Notes under the pieces: model-generated
The model's input: only the letters and a program-made list of their open reading frames with translations
Told to the model about the DNA's origin: nothing
Database searches by the model: none
Position numbers and translations under genes: made by a program
Source of the DNA: JAGLWP01 sp964444095
Lineage (GTDB): Archaea; Nanobdellota; Nanobdellia; Pacearchaeales; GW2011-AR1
Assembly (NCBI GenBank): GCA_964444095.1
Contig: CAYUEW010000005.1
Coordinates: forward strand, 1-32,056
Direction of reading: 5' to 3'
Length of the DNA stretch: 32,056 nucleotides
Part shown: positions 1-8,155 of the stretch, piece by piece
Position numbering within the stretch: position 1 is the first letter of the stretch
Layout: every line of letters starts with the position of its first letter

Positions 1-309
1 TCCTTTTTCTTTTAAGTAAGACGGAAACCAAAATTTAACTTTTTGATACATATTTTCTATTTCTTCATCTGTGGTGTAAGGAAATTGATGCAAGATTCCA
101 TGATTTGGGGGGTAAAGTCCGGTAAAAATAGAATTTAATGCGGGGGCAGTTGAATTAGATGTAGAAAAATATTTTATAAACAAGAGATTTTCTTTAGCAA
201 TCTTTTTCAGATTTTTATCTGTCTCTTTTTCATATCCAAACATACTCAAATTTTTTGGTCTAAGCGCATCTATAACAATAAAAATAATATTTGGTTTTTC
301 ATTAGACAT
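1..309 (-). CDS. Alkaline-phosphatase-superfamily phosphodiesterase/phosphotransferase (N-terminal part)
   Basis: This gene is cut by the left edge; the first 103 residues are visible from an ATG at 309. They read as the N-terminus of the sulfatase/phosphoglycerol-transferase branch of the alkaline phosphatase superfamily. A beta strand ends in IVIDALRP, with metal-ligand Asp14, and is followed by the nucleophile segment STAPALNSIFTGLYP. The residue at the nucleophile position is Thr54 rather than the Cys or Ser of sulfatases. That favours a phosphatase, phosphodiesterase or phospho-group transferase over a sulfatase. The start codon overlaps the end of the upstream GT4 gene by 8 bases, so it is the third gene of the operon starting at 3029. 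From context it probably decorates or trims a surface glycan. The superfamily call is firm; substrate and C-terminal domains are unseen. Confidence 0.8.
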   Translation of the reverse strand, partial: MSNEKPNIIFIVIDALRPKNLSMFGYEKETDKNLKKIAKENLLFIKYFSTSNSTAPALNSIFTGLYPPNHGILHQFPYTTDEEIENMYQKVKFWFPSYLKEKG

Positions 310-1474
310 TATTATAATCCCTCACTGTATTTTCAATAATCTCTTTCCATTTATATCTTTCTGCGGATCTCCTTATGTCCTTCTTTTTCCAAGTTAATAT
401 TTCTTTAACAGCTTTAACAATATCTTCGGAATTTTTCTGCCTTATTACAATTCCTTCTTTCCCTGTTTTTACCATCAAAGGCATTCCCCCAGTATCTGTT
501 GTAATTATTGGTAGATTACGCGCCATAGCTTCCATGACTGAAACAGAAGCACCTTCTTTAGAAGAAGGAAGAATAAAAGCATCTGCTGCACTGAGATAAG
601 GAAGTTTCTCTTTGTGAAAAACAGAACCAAGAAATTCTACATTGGTTAAACCTTTTGATTTTGCATACTCTTTATATTCTTGTTCTAAATCTCCCCAACC
701 AATAATCTTCAAGTTTATATCTCTCAAATTTTCCATTGCATCAATTAGGTAAGTGATGCCTTTAACAGGGATTAACCGCCCCAGGAAAAGAATTATTTTT
801 TTATTCACTGGTAATTTTAATTTTTTTCTAGCACCAGCTTTATTCCCTTTGTTGTAATAATAATCCTCGATACCCATCGTCTGAAATTTTATTTTTGAAT
901 TCGGAGCCCTTTTCTTTAGATATTTTATCTCTTCTTTACTTAATGCATAAAAATAATTAAAATTTTTTAGAACTTTGTTTTCCCAAAGTTGTGCCAAAAA
1001 GAATGGAAGAAAAAATTTTCGATATGATTTATTTTCTTTTAAATGTTTTGAGGGCCAGCTACCTCCATGATGTTGGCCGATAAGATTCTCATCTTTAAAG
1101 AGGGTAGCGATGGTTAAACCATGTAAATTATGATATTCATGTAAATGAAAAATTAATTTATAATCTTCTTGCTTTGCTTTTTGAATTTCTTTTTTCATCT
1201 CTTTTAACATCGGAATAGAAAAATCTAAACCATATTTTGGAGAGAAGGTAGTTGGAAATTGGCGATAGAGAATTTTTGTTTGAATGAACTGTTTGGGAAT
1301 TTTGTATATTTTCTCTGGGGTCCAGCATTCTACATTAATTTCTGGATGAAATTTTTTAATTTGTTGAGCAGTCAAAGAATACCAATCATCGAGAATCATG
1401 TCCTTTAATGGTTTTTGCCCTTTCATATAAACAGATACAGATGCGTGGGACACAAAAATGACTTTAATTTCCAT
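302..1474 (-). CDS. GT4-family glycosyltransferase
   Basis: A 390-residue retaining glycosyltransferase of the GT-B fold (family GT4), probably transferring a sugar from a nucleotide-sugar donor onto a lipid-linked or surface glycan. The C-terminal donor domain is clear: FLGRLIPVKG at about 230-239 (the GRL..KG phosphate-binding segment) and an intact EX7E motif with Glu307 and Glu315 in SSKEGASVSVMEAMA, followed by the usual LPIITTDTGGMP. The N-terminal acceptor domain (1-200) is divergent and has no signal peptide, so the protein should be cytoplasmic or peripheral on the membrane. It starts 4 bases after the stop of the B12-type radical SAM gene and overlaps the next gene by 8 bases, so the three are one operon. 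Donor and acceptor cannot be read from sequence. Confidence 0.92.
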   Translation of the reverse strand: MEIKVIFVSHASVSVYMKGQKPLKDMILDDWYSLTAQQIKKFHPEINVECWTPEKIYKIPKQFIQTKILYRQFPTTFSPKYGLDFSIPMLKEMKKEIQKAKQEDYKLIFHLHEYHNLHGLTIATLFKDENLIGQHHGGSWPSKHLKENKSYRKFFLPFFLAQLWENKVLKNFNYFYALSKEEIKYLKKRAPNSKIKFQTMGIEDYYYNKGNKAGARKKLKLPVNKKIILFLGRLIPVKGITYLIDAMENLRDINLKIIGWGDLEQEYKEYAKSKGLTNVEFLGSVFHKEKLPYLSAADAFILPSSKEGASVSVMEAMARNLPIITTDTGGMPLMVKTGKEGIVIRQKNSEDIVKAVKEILTWKKKDIRRSAERYKWKEIIENTVRDYNNV

Positions 1475-1478
1475 TTCA

Positions 1479-3029
1479 TTAACTAAATTTAGAATGTCCT
1501 TTTCGAAATTTAAATTGATAACTAAATTTTTTAATCCTTTCCATTAAAACTTTTTCTAATCCGGGAGAAATTTTATATAAAAATTCAGAAAATTTACTAA
1601 GAATAAGGGTGCTTTTGTAAACAAAAAAAGTTGTAAATTGATTTTTAAATCTTCTTTTAGAAAAAATAAAGAGATTCCAATCGCCCATTATTCGGTAAAG
1701 CTTATCTAACTCCTTGAAAACTTTTTTGTTTAAATGAAAAAAATCATTATGGAGGTGGTCCCAGAAGACATGGTAATAAGTCATAAAAAAAGGACGATAA
1801 TCATCTTTAAACAATGGTTTTTTATTAATCCACCAATTTTCAAAGCCATACTCTTTTGCATATTTATCATACATAATCGTTCCTGGTTGGGGTTGAAGTA
1901 TGCCCCCATAAAATCCTTGAGTAATATTCTGTTTTATTTGATTTATGTATCTTTGCATATCTTTCATATCTTGTACGGTTTCCCAAGGAAATCCACAAAG
2001 AATGTTAGCCCCCACCCTCACATTAGCTTCTTTGCCCCATCGGAGAATATCATTAATTCTCTGAAGATATAATGCAGGAGTGGTTATGCCATTTGCTCCA
2101 ATTATCTTCTTCATCCCCAAGAGAGTTTTAGGAACAGCATTTTCAATTCCAAGAATTATTAATTCACATCCAGCCTCTTTCATTTTTTTCACCATTTCTT
2201 CATCGAGAAAATCTACACGAGTACTACAAGACCACCCAATATTGGTTTTATTTTTTATCAGTAAATCACAGAGTTCAAATAATCTATATTTGTTAATTGT
2301 AAATGCATCGTCAATAAAACTAATAAAATTTATCCCATAGTCTTTCTTCAACTGTAAAATTTCTTCGAATACATTTTGAGCAGAGACAACTCTAAAAGTT
2401 TTTTCAAATAAAGAAAAACAATATGTGCATTGGCCTGGGCATCCTCTCGTAGAAAGGATTTGACCAAAATTGTTTACTTCATTTTTTATTTTCACATAAT
2501 CTGCCTTTCTATTAATTTTTTTATCTGGAAAAGGAATTTTATTAAGGTCAGAAATAATCCTAGCTCTGTCATTGATAATAGCTTTGTCCTTTATTTTATA
2601 AGCAATGCCTTTAATTTTTTTCCAACTCTTTTTTGAATTTAATACACTTAAGAATTCATTGAATGAAATTTCTGATTCTCCAATGAAAGAGATTTCTGCT
2701 CCTTGTTCCAAAACTTCTGTAGGACATGCAGTTGCATGAGGTCCTCCTGCAATAAGCAATTTACAATATGGTCTGATAGTTTCCATTAATTGATAAGAAT
2801 ATCTTGCAGCATTAGTAAAAATATGCACCCCCACAATCTCTGGTTTCTCTTTTTTTATCAAATCTACAATATTTTGGTTTGTTTTAGTATTGTACTGAGC
2901 ATTTAGATTTTCAACTAGGACCTCGTAACCATTATCTTCAGCTATTCGCCCCAAATAACTAAATGCCATCGGGGGAGAAGGATCATCCATCCCTGTCCGG
3001 GCTTTTAAGAAAAGGATTTTTTTCTTCAT
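1479..3029 (-). CDS. B12-binding-type radical SAM protein
   Basis: A 516-residue radical SAM enzyme with the layout of the cobalamin-binding class: a Rossmann-like N-terminal domain (about 1-140, including LLIAGGPHAT near 91-100), then the radical SAM barrel. The [4Fe-4S] triad CxxxCxxC is Cys197, Cys201 and Cys204, in STRGCPGQCTYCFS. The classical DxHxxG cobalamin-ligand motif is not visible, so any B12 would be bound base-off or not at all. The C-terminal 120 residues are basic and aromatic and unassigned. Family members methylate unreactive carbons or rearrange carbon skeletons; position at the head of an operon with a GT4 and an AP-superfamily enzyme suggests modification of a glycan or lipid carrier, which is inference. 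A TATA-like box lies 22-30 bases upstream; a GGAGG sits only 3 bases before the ATG. Confidence 0.88.
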   Translation of the reverse strand: MKKKILFLKARTGMDDPSPPMAFSYLGRIAEDNGYEVLVENLNAQYNTKTNQNIVDLIKKEKPEIVGVHIFTNAARYSYQLMETIRPYCKLLIAGGPHATACPTEVLEQGAEISFIGESEISFNEFLSVLNSKKSWKKIKGIAYKIKDKAIINDRARIISDLNKIPFPDKKINRKADYVKIKNEVNNFGQILSTRGCPGQCTYCFSLFEKTFRVVSAQNVFEEILQLKKDYGINFISFIDDAFTINKYRLFELCDLLIKNKTNIGWSCSTRVDFLDEEMVKKMKEAGCELIILGIENAVPKTLLGMKKIIGANGITTPALYLQRINDILRWGKEANVRVGANILCGFPWETVQDMKDMQRYINQIKQNITQGFYGGILQPQPGTIMYDKYAKEYGFENWWINKKPLFKDDYRPFFMTYYHVFWDHLHNDFFHLNKKVFKELDKLYRIMGDWNLFIFSKRRFKNQFTTFFVYKSTLILSKFSEFLYKISPGLEKVLMERIKKFSYQFKFRKGHSKFS

Positions 3030-3050
3030 CAGCCTCCAAGAAGCAGGGGA

Positions 3051-3059
3051 TTTATAAAT
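3051..3059 (-). promoter_or_regulatory. TATA-like box for the B12-type radical SAM operon
   Basis: On the minus strand this reads ATTTATAAA, 22-30 bases upstream of the ATG at 3029. That spacing places the transcription start at or next to the start codon, the archaeal leaderless arrangement. Confidence 0.55.
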
Positions 3060-3120
3060 TTAATTAAGCTTTAATATAAAATAGGATAGTTTAGAAATTG
3101 GACTAAAACTCCTCAATAAT

Positions 3121-3130
3121 CTTTAAAAAC
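3121..3130 (+). promoter_or_regulatory. TATA-like box (CTTTAAAAAC) for the radical SAM pair
   Basis: CTTTAAAAAC lies 21-30 bases upstream of the ATG at 3151, implying a leaderless transcript. Nearly the same string stands at the same distance before the genes at 5277 and 12711. Confidence 0.65.
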
Positions 3131-3150
3131 TCTTTTAATTCTTTTAGTTT

Positions 3151-4248
3151 ATGCCAACTATGTCTTTCAGTCATAAGATGAAATTGTTTTCTAATTTTAT
3201 TTTAGATAAGAGATTCAGAGAAATTTTCAATATGGTCTGGGTATATCCTCTTTGGTGGAATCATAAATTGAGTGCATTCCTTTTAAATAAATTTCTTCCA
3301 AAATTTGGTATAGATTTGTTTCCTCCTTTTTTAGAGATAGAACCAACCACAATCTGTAACTTTAGATGTCAAATTTGTGAGCATACTTACTGGAAAGAAC
3401 CCTCTAAGAATATGAGCTTCAATCAATTTAAAAAAATCTTTGATGATTTTGGGAGACCCAAATGGTTAGGATTAACTGGAATCGGTTCTTCATATCTAAA
3501 TCCAGAGTATCATAAAATGATGGCATACGCTAAATCTCGCGGGACAATTATAGAGGTCTTTGATCATTTTGCACATTTCAAAAATGATGAACAGATTAAG
3601 GAATTAATTGAAATTGGCCCAGATTTCCAATTTATTAGCATTTATGGAGCAACAAAAAAAACTTCAGAATTTATTTCTAAAGGTTCTGATTTTGATAGAA
3701 CGATAAAAAATTTGAGAACATTTGTTAGATTAAAAAAACAAATGAAAAAAAGATTCCCTATACTTAATTTTCATTTTATTGTTACTAAACAATCTAAAGA
3801 TGAACTCTTCCAATTCGTTGATTTGGTTGCTGGGTTAAATACAGAGATTGGAGAGATTTTAATAACGCCCCTCTTACATGGATTTAGCCATGCGAAAAAT
3901 TTCCAAGTAAAAATCGATGAGGAATATCGTTTGAAGGTAATAAACTATGCGCATAAAAAAGGAATTTCTATAACTTTTAATCAATGTTCCAAATCTCAAA
4001 AACCAGACATAGATTTTTGTAAAGAATATATCATGCCTTTTATTTTTGTCAATGGAGATGTTACTCCTTGTTGCGCTCAGAATGAAGGGAATTTGAGAGA
4101 ATGGCAGCATAGTAAAAATTTGGGAAATGCATTAGAGAAACCATTCAGAGAAATTTGGTATTCTCCAAAGTACAAAAAAATGAGAGAATTAATAAGAAAG
4201 AAAAAATGTCCCCCAGAATGTGCTAATTGTCCATTATATGAAAAATAA
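3151..4248 (+). CDS. Radical SAM protein with SPASM-type C-terminus
   Basis: A 365-residue radical SAM protein. After about 60 residues of basic/aromatic lead-in, the cluster motif is Cys69, Cys73 and Cys76 in TTICNFRCQICEH. The C-terminal section has a SPASM-like set of cysteines: FVNGDVTPCCAQNEG, then the conserved FREIWYSPKYKKMRELI and a final CPPECANCP, which would hold auxiliary Fe-S clusters. SPASM proteins act on peptides (RiPP maturation), on protein side chains (anaerobic sulfatase maturases) or on sugars and other small molecules. The neighbourhood of glycosyltransferases and AP-superfamily enzymes makes a glycan- or enzyme-modifying job plausible but unproven. It is followed almost without a gap by a second radical SAM gene, and the two may act on the same substrate. 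The start is supported by a TATA-like box at -30 to -21. Confidence 0.88.
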   Translation: MPTMSFSHKMKLFSNFILDKRFREIFNMVWVYPLWWNHKLSAFLLNKFLPKFGIDLFPPFLEIEPTTICNFRCQICEHTYWKEPSKNMSFNQFKKIFDDFGRPKWLGLTGIGSSYLNPEYHKMMAYAKSRGTIIEVFDHFAHFKNDEQIKELIEIGPDFQFISIYGATKKTSEFISKGSDFDRTIKNLRTFVRLKKQMKKRFPILNFHFIVTKQSKDELFQFVDLVAGLNTEIGEILITPLLHGFSHAKNFQVKIDEEYRLKVINYAHKKGISITFNQCSKSQKPDIDFCKEYIMPFIFVNGDVTPCCAQNEGNLREWQHSKNLGNALEKPFREIWYSPKYKKMRELIRKKKCPPECANCPLYEK

Positions 4249-5230
4249 AATGAAAACAGATTATTTATATGCATTAGAAAACCTTTTTCCCACAAAAAAA
4301 CTTAGTAGGGTTATACTTTGTTTAACCAATCTTTGCAATTCTCGGTGTAAAACTTGTTCAATCTGGAAAAATAAAAAAAGAGAAGAGATTGATTTTGAAA
4401 TTTTAGAAAAATTTGCCAATACACCTCTTTTCAAAAAAATTCGTTTTCTTACGTTAACAGGGGGCGAACCTTTCTTGAGAAAAGACATCGATAGGGTTGT
4501 TAATATGTTCAAAAAGAAAAACCCACGAGTGCACATAATAATTATTTCAAACGCATTGACGCCTCAGTTAATTTATGAAAAAGTGAAGAATATGCCGAAA
4601 GATATTTTGATTACTCTTTCATTTAATGGAAAAGAAGCAACACATGACGAGACACGAGGAGTGAAAGGAAATTATAAAAAATTAATGGAAACAATAAAAC
4701 TTTTGAAGTCCTTGGGTCAAAATATGAATCTCATTTTTACTACAACAAAAGAAAATTATGATCAATTATCTTGGGCATGGAAATTTGCTAAGGCTCGAGA
4801 CCTCAACATTCTCTTTAATCCTGAAATGGATTATGGGAGATTAAATCACGAAGAGGGGAGAGGATTAACTGGAATTCAGAAAAAAACAGTGCTGAAGCAA
4901 TTAAGACAGATATATTCTGAAAGAAACAGGGGATTTTTTGATTATACTTATTATCTTTTTTTCAAAAGATTTTATGGAAATAAAACAGTCACAAATAAAT
5001 GCTACGCAGGAACAAATTCAATTTACATCGATTTTGATGGGGATGTTTATCCTTGTGAAAATTTAGCAGGGAAAATAAAACCTTTTGGAAATATTAAAGA
5101 AAAATTCATTCTTCCCAAGAATTATATAAAAAAAATTCAAGATATGAAATGCTACAAAGATTGTTATCTTCAATGTGAGATGGTTAGGAATTTGCGAAAA
5201 CAACCTTTGAAGACCTTAAGAAAGACATAA
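4238..5230 (+). CDS. Radical SAM/SPASM domain protein
   Basis: A radical SAM protein of about 330 residues with Cys33, Cys37 and Cys40 (numbered from this start) in TNLCNSRCKTCSIWK, the glycine-rich LTGGEPFLRKDI strand, and a SPASM-like tail: a Cys in NKCYAGTNS, one in FDGDVYPCENLAG, then CYKDCYLQCE. It is closely similar in layout and motif wording to the radical SAM gene at 12711, so the two are probably paralogues. Start choice is uncertain: GTG at 4220, ATG at 4238 and ATG at 4250 are in frame. The 4250 start would sit one base after the upstream stop, a spacing seen repeatedly here. It is co-transcribed with the radical SAM gene at 3151. Substrate unknown; glycan-cluster context only. 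Confidence 0.87.
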   Translation: MKNKMKTDYLYALENLFPTKKLSRVILCLTNLCNSRCKTCSIWKNKKREEIDFEILEKFANTPLFKKIRFLTLTGGEPFLRKDIDRVVNMFKKKNPRVHIIIISNALTPQLIYEKVKNMPKDILITLSFNGKEATHDETRGVKGNYKKLMETIKLLKSLGQNMNLIFTTTKENYDQLSWAWKFAKARDLNILFNPEMDYGRLNHEEGRGLTGIQKKTVLKQLRQIYSERNRGFFDYTYYLFFKRFYGNKTVTNKCYAGTNSIYIDFDGDVYPCENLAGKIKPFGNIKEKFILPKNYIKKIQDMKCYKDCYLQCEMVRNLRKQPLKTLRKT

Positions 5231-5246
5231 TTAGAAAGACAATAAT

Positions 5247-5256
5247 CTTTAAAAAG
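5247..5256 (+). promoter_or_regulatory. TATA-like box (CTTTAAAAAG)
   Basis: CTTTAAAAAG lies 21-30 bases before the ATG at 5277, so the Nudix-like gene probably has its own leaderless transcript. Confidence 0.6.
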
Positions 5257-5276
5257 AATAAAAAAAAGTATTTTTT

Positions 5277-6137
5277 ATGAAGTATTTACATAAAAAAGAA
5301 TTTACAAGGGAAACTATGGAGGAATTGTGTGATTGTGTTTCTCCTTGTTTTAGACTTGAATTATTACAAGATTCTTATGATAAGAGAATAGCAGAAAATC
5401 AAATGTTACAAGAGTATATTGAGAAGGGGTTTGAGATGCCAGGAGGAACATTAAAATTAGGAATAGATTGGGTAGGTTATAATAAAGAAGATGTTTTGTT
5501 AAAGGAAACAGGGGTGTTTTTTCCAGGAAAAGGAATAATAAAAGCCGTTGGAGAAGGTCATGCGTACCAAAATGCAATCGGTCCCTGTATAGGGGTTTTT
5601 TCTCATTTATATGATCCTAAATTAGACACGTATGCAATGATTATACGAGGAGTGAAAGGTTCTGTTAAAGGCACAACTCAAGAAGCAGCAAGACAAATTC
5701 AGATTCCTGCTGGATTTGGTGAATACGGAATTTTGCCCGCAGAGACAGCTCGTCATGAAATAGCCGAGGAAATTTATGGAGCCAAAACTTCCGAAGAAAT
5801 TAAGAAATGTTTAGAAGAAAAAAAGATTTCATTGGTTCTTCCGAAGGGAATTGTGCTTGATGCTACTCCATTTATGAAAGGAGCAATTCCTCAATTACTA
5901 TTGAGTTATATTATAACTGGAGATTTGAGTGAATTAAATCAAAACACAATACGAGACATAAAAGATTTAGAAGAATTTGAACAAATATCTAGTGTACAAG
6001 TAGAAGCACAACCTTTTTTAGTCAAACAAAAGAATTTGGGAGATTTAGTTAAATCCCTCCAAACTCAAAATAGATTTTTTGGTCCTGTTGCGCAAACAAT
6101 TTCTTCTTTCTCTAACTGGTATGCCCAAAACCATTAA
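5277..6137 (+). CDS. Nudix-like domain protein
   Basis: A 286-residue soluble protein that I recognise only in part. Residues 143-169 (IPAGFGEYGILPAETARHEI then AEEIYG) look like a Nudix box. Gly146 and the metal-binding glutamates Glu161, Glu164 and Glu165 are in register, but the first Glu of the consensus is Ile152 and the Arg is His160. Several Nudix hydrolases with RHE-type boxes cleave nucleoside diphosphates linked to a second group, such as nucleotide sugars; that role would fit the region but is inference. Three cysteines near the N-terminus (Cys18, Cys20, Cys24) are notable. The gene has its own TATA-like box. Its TAA abuts the stop of the convergent fusion gene with no base between. 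It could instead be a non-catalytic Nudix fold. Confidence 0.55.
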   Translation: MKYLHKKEFTRETMEELCDCVSPCFRLELLQDSYDKRIAENQMLQEYIEKGFEMPGGTLKLGIDWVGYNKEDVLLKETGVFFPGKGIIKAVGEGHAYQNAIGPCIGVFSHLYDPKLDTYAMIIRGVKGSVKGTTQEAARQIQIPAGFGEYGILPAETARHEIAEEIYGAKTSEEIKKCLEEKKISLVLPKGIVLDATPFMKGAIPQLLLSYIITGDLSELNQNTIRDIKDLEEFEQISSVQVEAQPFLVKQKNLGDLVKSLQTQNRFFGPVAQTISSFSNWYAQNH

Positions 6138-8018
6138 TTATTTTTTATATTTCTTCCAAGCAGCAGTATAATAAGTTAACATCTTTTCTGAAAAAGCTTT
6201 CCAACTAAGATTATCTTTGATAAAGAAAGCTCCTTTTTTAGCTTGTTCATTATATGCTTTTTTATCTTTGAAAATTTTTAAGAGAGCTTCCACATAATCT
6301 TTTGTTACAATTCCCAATTCATTTTTTTCTACTAATGAAGCGATCTCTATTTCTTTGGATACGATGATTGGAGTCTCTGCGCATAATGCTTCTAATGGAG
6401 CCAAGATGCCACCTTGTTTTTTTATTGGAAACAAACCAACGTCTGCAACCTTGTAAATGTCTCTTAATTCTTCTCTTGTTTTTAGATAACCTGCAAAGAG
6501 AACATGCTTTTCCAATTTTTTTTCTTTAACATATTCTTTTAGTTTTTGTTTATATGTTTCGTCTTCTCTTCCTGTTAAAAGGAGTAAGATATTCGGAATT
6601 TTATCTTTAAGTTTTTCAATTGCTTTTATACTTTCCAACTGATTTTTGACATCACAAAGAATTCCAGATTGAACAACCACAAATTTTTTGTTCAGATTAA
6701 ATTGCTTAATAGCTTTTGCTTCATCTCCTTTTGAGAAAAATTCATAATTTATTCCAAAATCAACCAGTTTAGCGCTTTTACCATATCTTTTTTTTGCTCG
6801 TAATTGGTTAAGGGTTTCAGCTACTGTAATGAAATCAACGCTCCTCCGGATAATATACCTATCTGCTAGGATTCGTAGTTTGTTTAAAGATTTATAAAAA
6901 AAACCCGCATCGGGTTTGCTCCACAAATTAGGTGGTTGATTCATAAACCAAACAGCAGCTTTTTTTCTAGGCCATAAAGTCCAAGTTACAGGAAAATCAT
7001 GAAAATTAATTACATCGTAATTTTTTTCTATTTCCTTTAGTTTTTTTCTAAAAATTTTTATTGCTTGTAAAATGTCTGGAATGTTGCTATATCCGGGGGG
7101 GTTTAGTTCAATTTCGTTTTTTGGAACAATTATTTCGGTGTTTAACAAATCTTTTTCAACTTCTTTTGAACTAGAAAGGGCAAGAATATCGTTTTTAACG
7201 CCCATTTTTGTAAGTTCATTTGCTAGGTTAACTATTAACAATTCTCCCCCCCCATAATATTTCATTTGATTATGAATTATCAGGACTCTTGGGCGGGTCT
7301 TTTTTATCATGCTTTTAGCCATCTCTAAATCTTCAAGGGTGTTAACATTAGTATAAGCATCTGCAATTTTGTGTATTTTTACTTTTTTCCCATCATCAAT
7401 TGCACATTGAATTAAATCTACCATTTCTTTTTGGTTCCTATACATATTGATTGGTGTTTTATTAATATAATCTAAAATTTCATTGCGGAAAATACAGTAG
7501 CCAGTTCCTTTGATTTTATTAAGGGGAATTCTTGGTTTTTCTATTAGGCGAAAAATTCTTCCAGTTTTATTTACTATAGCAGAATAAGTCTTTTTAATAC
7601 TCAACTTATCTGATTCATAGACCCCTCCGCAAGCACAAAATAATTCTTCATTTCTGAATTTTTTTAACATTCCTTTTAAATCCACATTTATCATTACTTC
7701 GTCTCCCAGCATTAAAATGAAATCACTTTGTCCAAGAATCTCTTTTGCATTATTAATCGCTTCCACAATTCCTCTCCCTTCCTTCTCAATCACGTAACTA
7801 ATTTTTACACCCCTATATTCTAATCCAATTTTTTCAACAACTTTTTCATATTTATGGCATAAGACTAAAATTATTTCTTTAACTTTTACTTCCACAGCCC
7901 GATCTAAATTATATTCAAGTAAGGTTTTATTATATACTTCTAAGAGAGCTTTGTTCTTCTCTTTTGTGAGATCACCCAACCTCAACCCTTTCCCTCCAGC
8001 GATTATAACAGCTTTCAT
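6138..8018 (-). CDS. Fusion: sugar-phosphate nucleotidyltransferase + GT4 glycosyltransferase
   Basis: A 626-residue two-domain protein. Residues 1-235 form a nucleotidyltransferase of the glucose-1-phosphate thymidylyltransferase/uridylyltransferase type: AGGKGLRL at 7-14, KNKALLEV, a metal-binding LGD (Asp106) and IEKP at 159-162. Such enzymes make NDP-sugars from a sugar-1-phosphate and an NTP. From about 243 a GT4 glycosyltransferase follows: VLIIHNQMKYYGGGE with the glycine loop at 256-258, donor domain from 447, and LCAETPIIVS. The usual EX7E motif is QX7E here (Gln535, Glu543). One polypeptide might make an activated sugar and transfer it, though this is unproven. A G8 run encodes the glycine loop and a C7 run lies about 150 bases upstream in the coding sense. 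A TATA-like box at -30 to -19 supports the start. Confidence 0.87.
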   Translation of the reverse strand: MKAVIIAGGKGLRLGDLTKEKNKALLEVYNKTLLEYNLDRAVEVKVKEIILVLCHKYEKVVEKIGLEYRGVKISYVIEKEGRGIVEAINNAKEILGQSDFILMLGDEVMINVDLKGMLKKFRNEELFCACGGVYESDKLSIKKTYSAIVNKTGRIFRLIEKPRIPLNKIKGTGYCIFRNEILDYINKTPINMYRNQKEMVDLIQCAIDDGKKVKIHKIADAYTNVNTLEDLEMAKSMIKKTRPRVLIIHNQMKYYGGGELLIVNLANELTKMGVKNDILALSSSKEVEKDLLNTEIIVPKNEIELNPPGYSNIPDILQAIKIFRKKLKEIEKNYDVINFHDFPVTWTLWPRKKAAVWFMNQPPNLWSKPDAGFFYKSLNKLRILADRYIIRRSVDFITVAETLNQLRAKKRYGKSAKLVDFGINYEFFSKGDEAKAIKQFNLNKKFVVVQSGILCDVKNQLESIKAIEKLKDKIPNILLLLTGREDETYKQKLKEYVKEKKLEKHVLFAGYLKTREELRDIYKVADVGLFPIKKQGGILAPLEALCAETPIIVSKEIEIASLVEKNELGIVTKDYVEALLKIFKDKKAYNEQAKKGAFFIKDNLSWKAFSEKMLTYYTAAWKKYKK

Positions 8019-8036
8019 ATAATCTATTTTTAAGCG

Positions 8037-8048
8037 AGTTTTAAAAGG
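8037..8048 (-). promoter_or_regulatory. TATA-like box for the nucleotidyltransferase-GT4 fusion gene
   Basis: On the minus strand this reads CCTTTTAAAACT, 19-30 bases before the ATG at 8018, again implying a leaderless mRNA. Confidence 0.6.
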
Positions 8049-8064
8049 ATTTATGTATAATTAC

Positions 8065-8085
8065 TATACTACTCCAGTATATACT
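8065..8085. promoter_or_regulatory. Inverted repeat between divergent genes (possible operator)
   Basis: TATACT, a 5-base spacer and AGTATA form a 17-bp dyad at 8065-8081. The right arm also starts a perfect 10-bp palindrome, AGTATATACT, at 8076-8085. It sits between the divergent start codons at 8018 and 8156, upstream of both TATA-like boxes. AT-rich dyads arise easily in DNA of this composition, so an operator role is tentative. Confidence 0.25.
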
Positions 8086-8126
8086 TTAAAAAAGCAAATG
8101 CAGAGACATACTATAACTTAACAATT

Positions 8127-8136
8127 CTTTTAAATC
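8127..8136 (+). promoter_or_regulatory. TATA-like box (CTTTTAAATC) for the GT2/UPF0104 operon
   Basis: CTTTTAAATC stands 20-29 bases before the ATG at 8156, matching the spacing at the other leaderless starts in the window. Confidence 0.6.
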
Positions 8137-8155
8137 ATAAGAATAGTTTGTTTTA

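Noticed and set aside
1..309. Sulfatase annotation for the left-edge gene
   Set aside because: The nucleophile position is Thr54, not the Cys or Ser that is converted to formylglycine in sulfatases.
3151..5230. Molybdenum-cofactor enzyme MoaA as identity of the radical SAM genes
   Set aside because: No C-terminal MoaA GTP-binding cysteine pattern or GGR end was seen, and no molybdopterin genes lie nearby; SPASM-type cysteines fit better.
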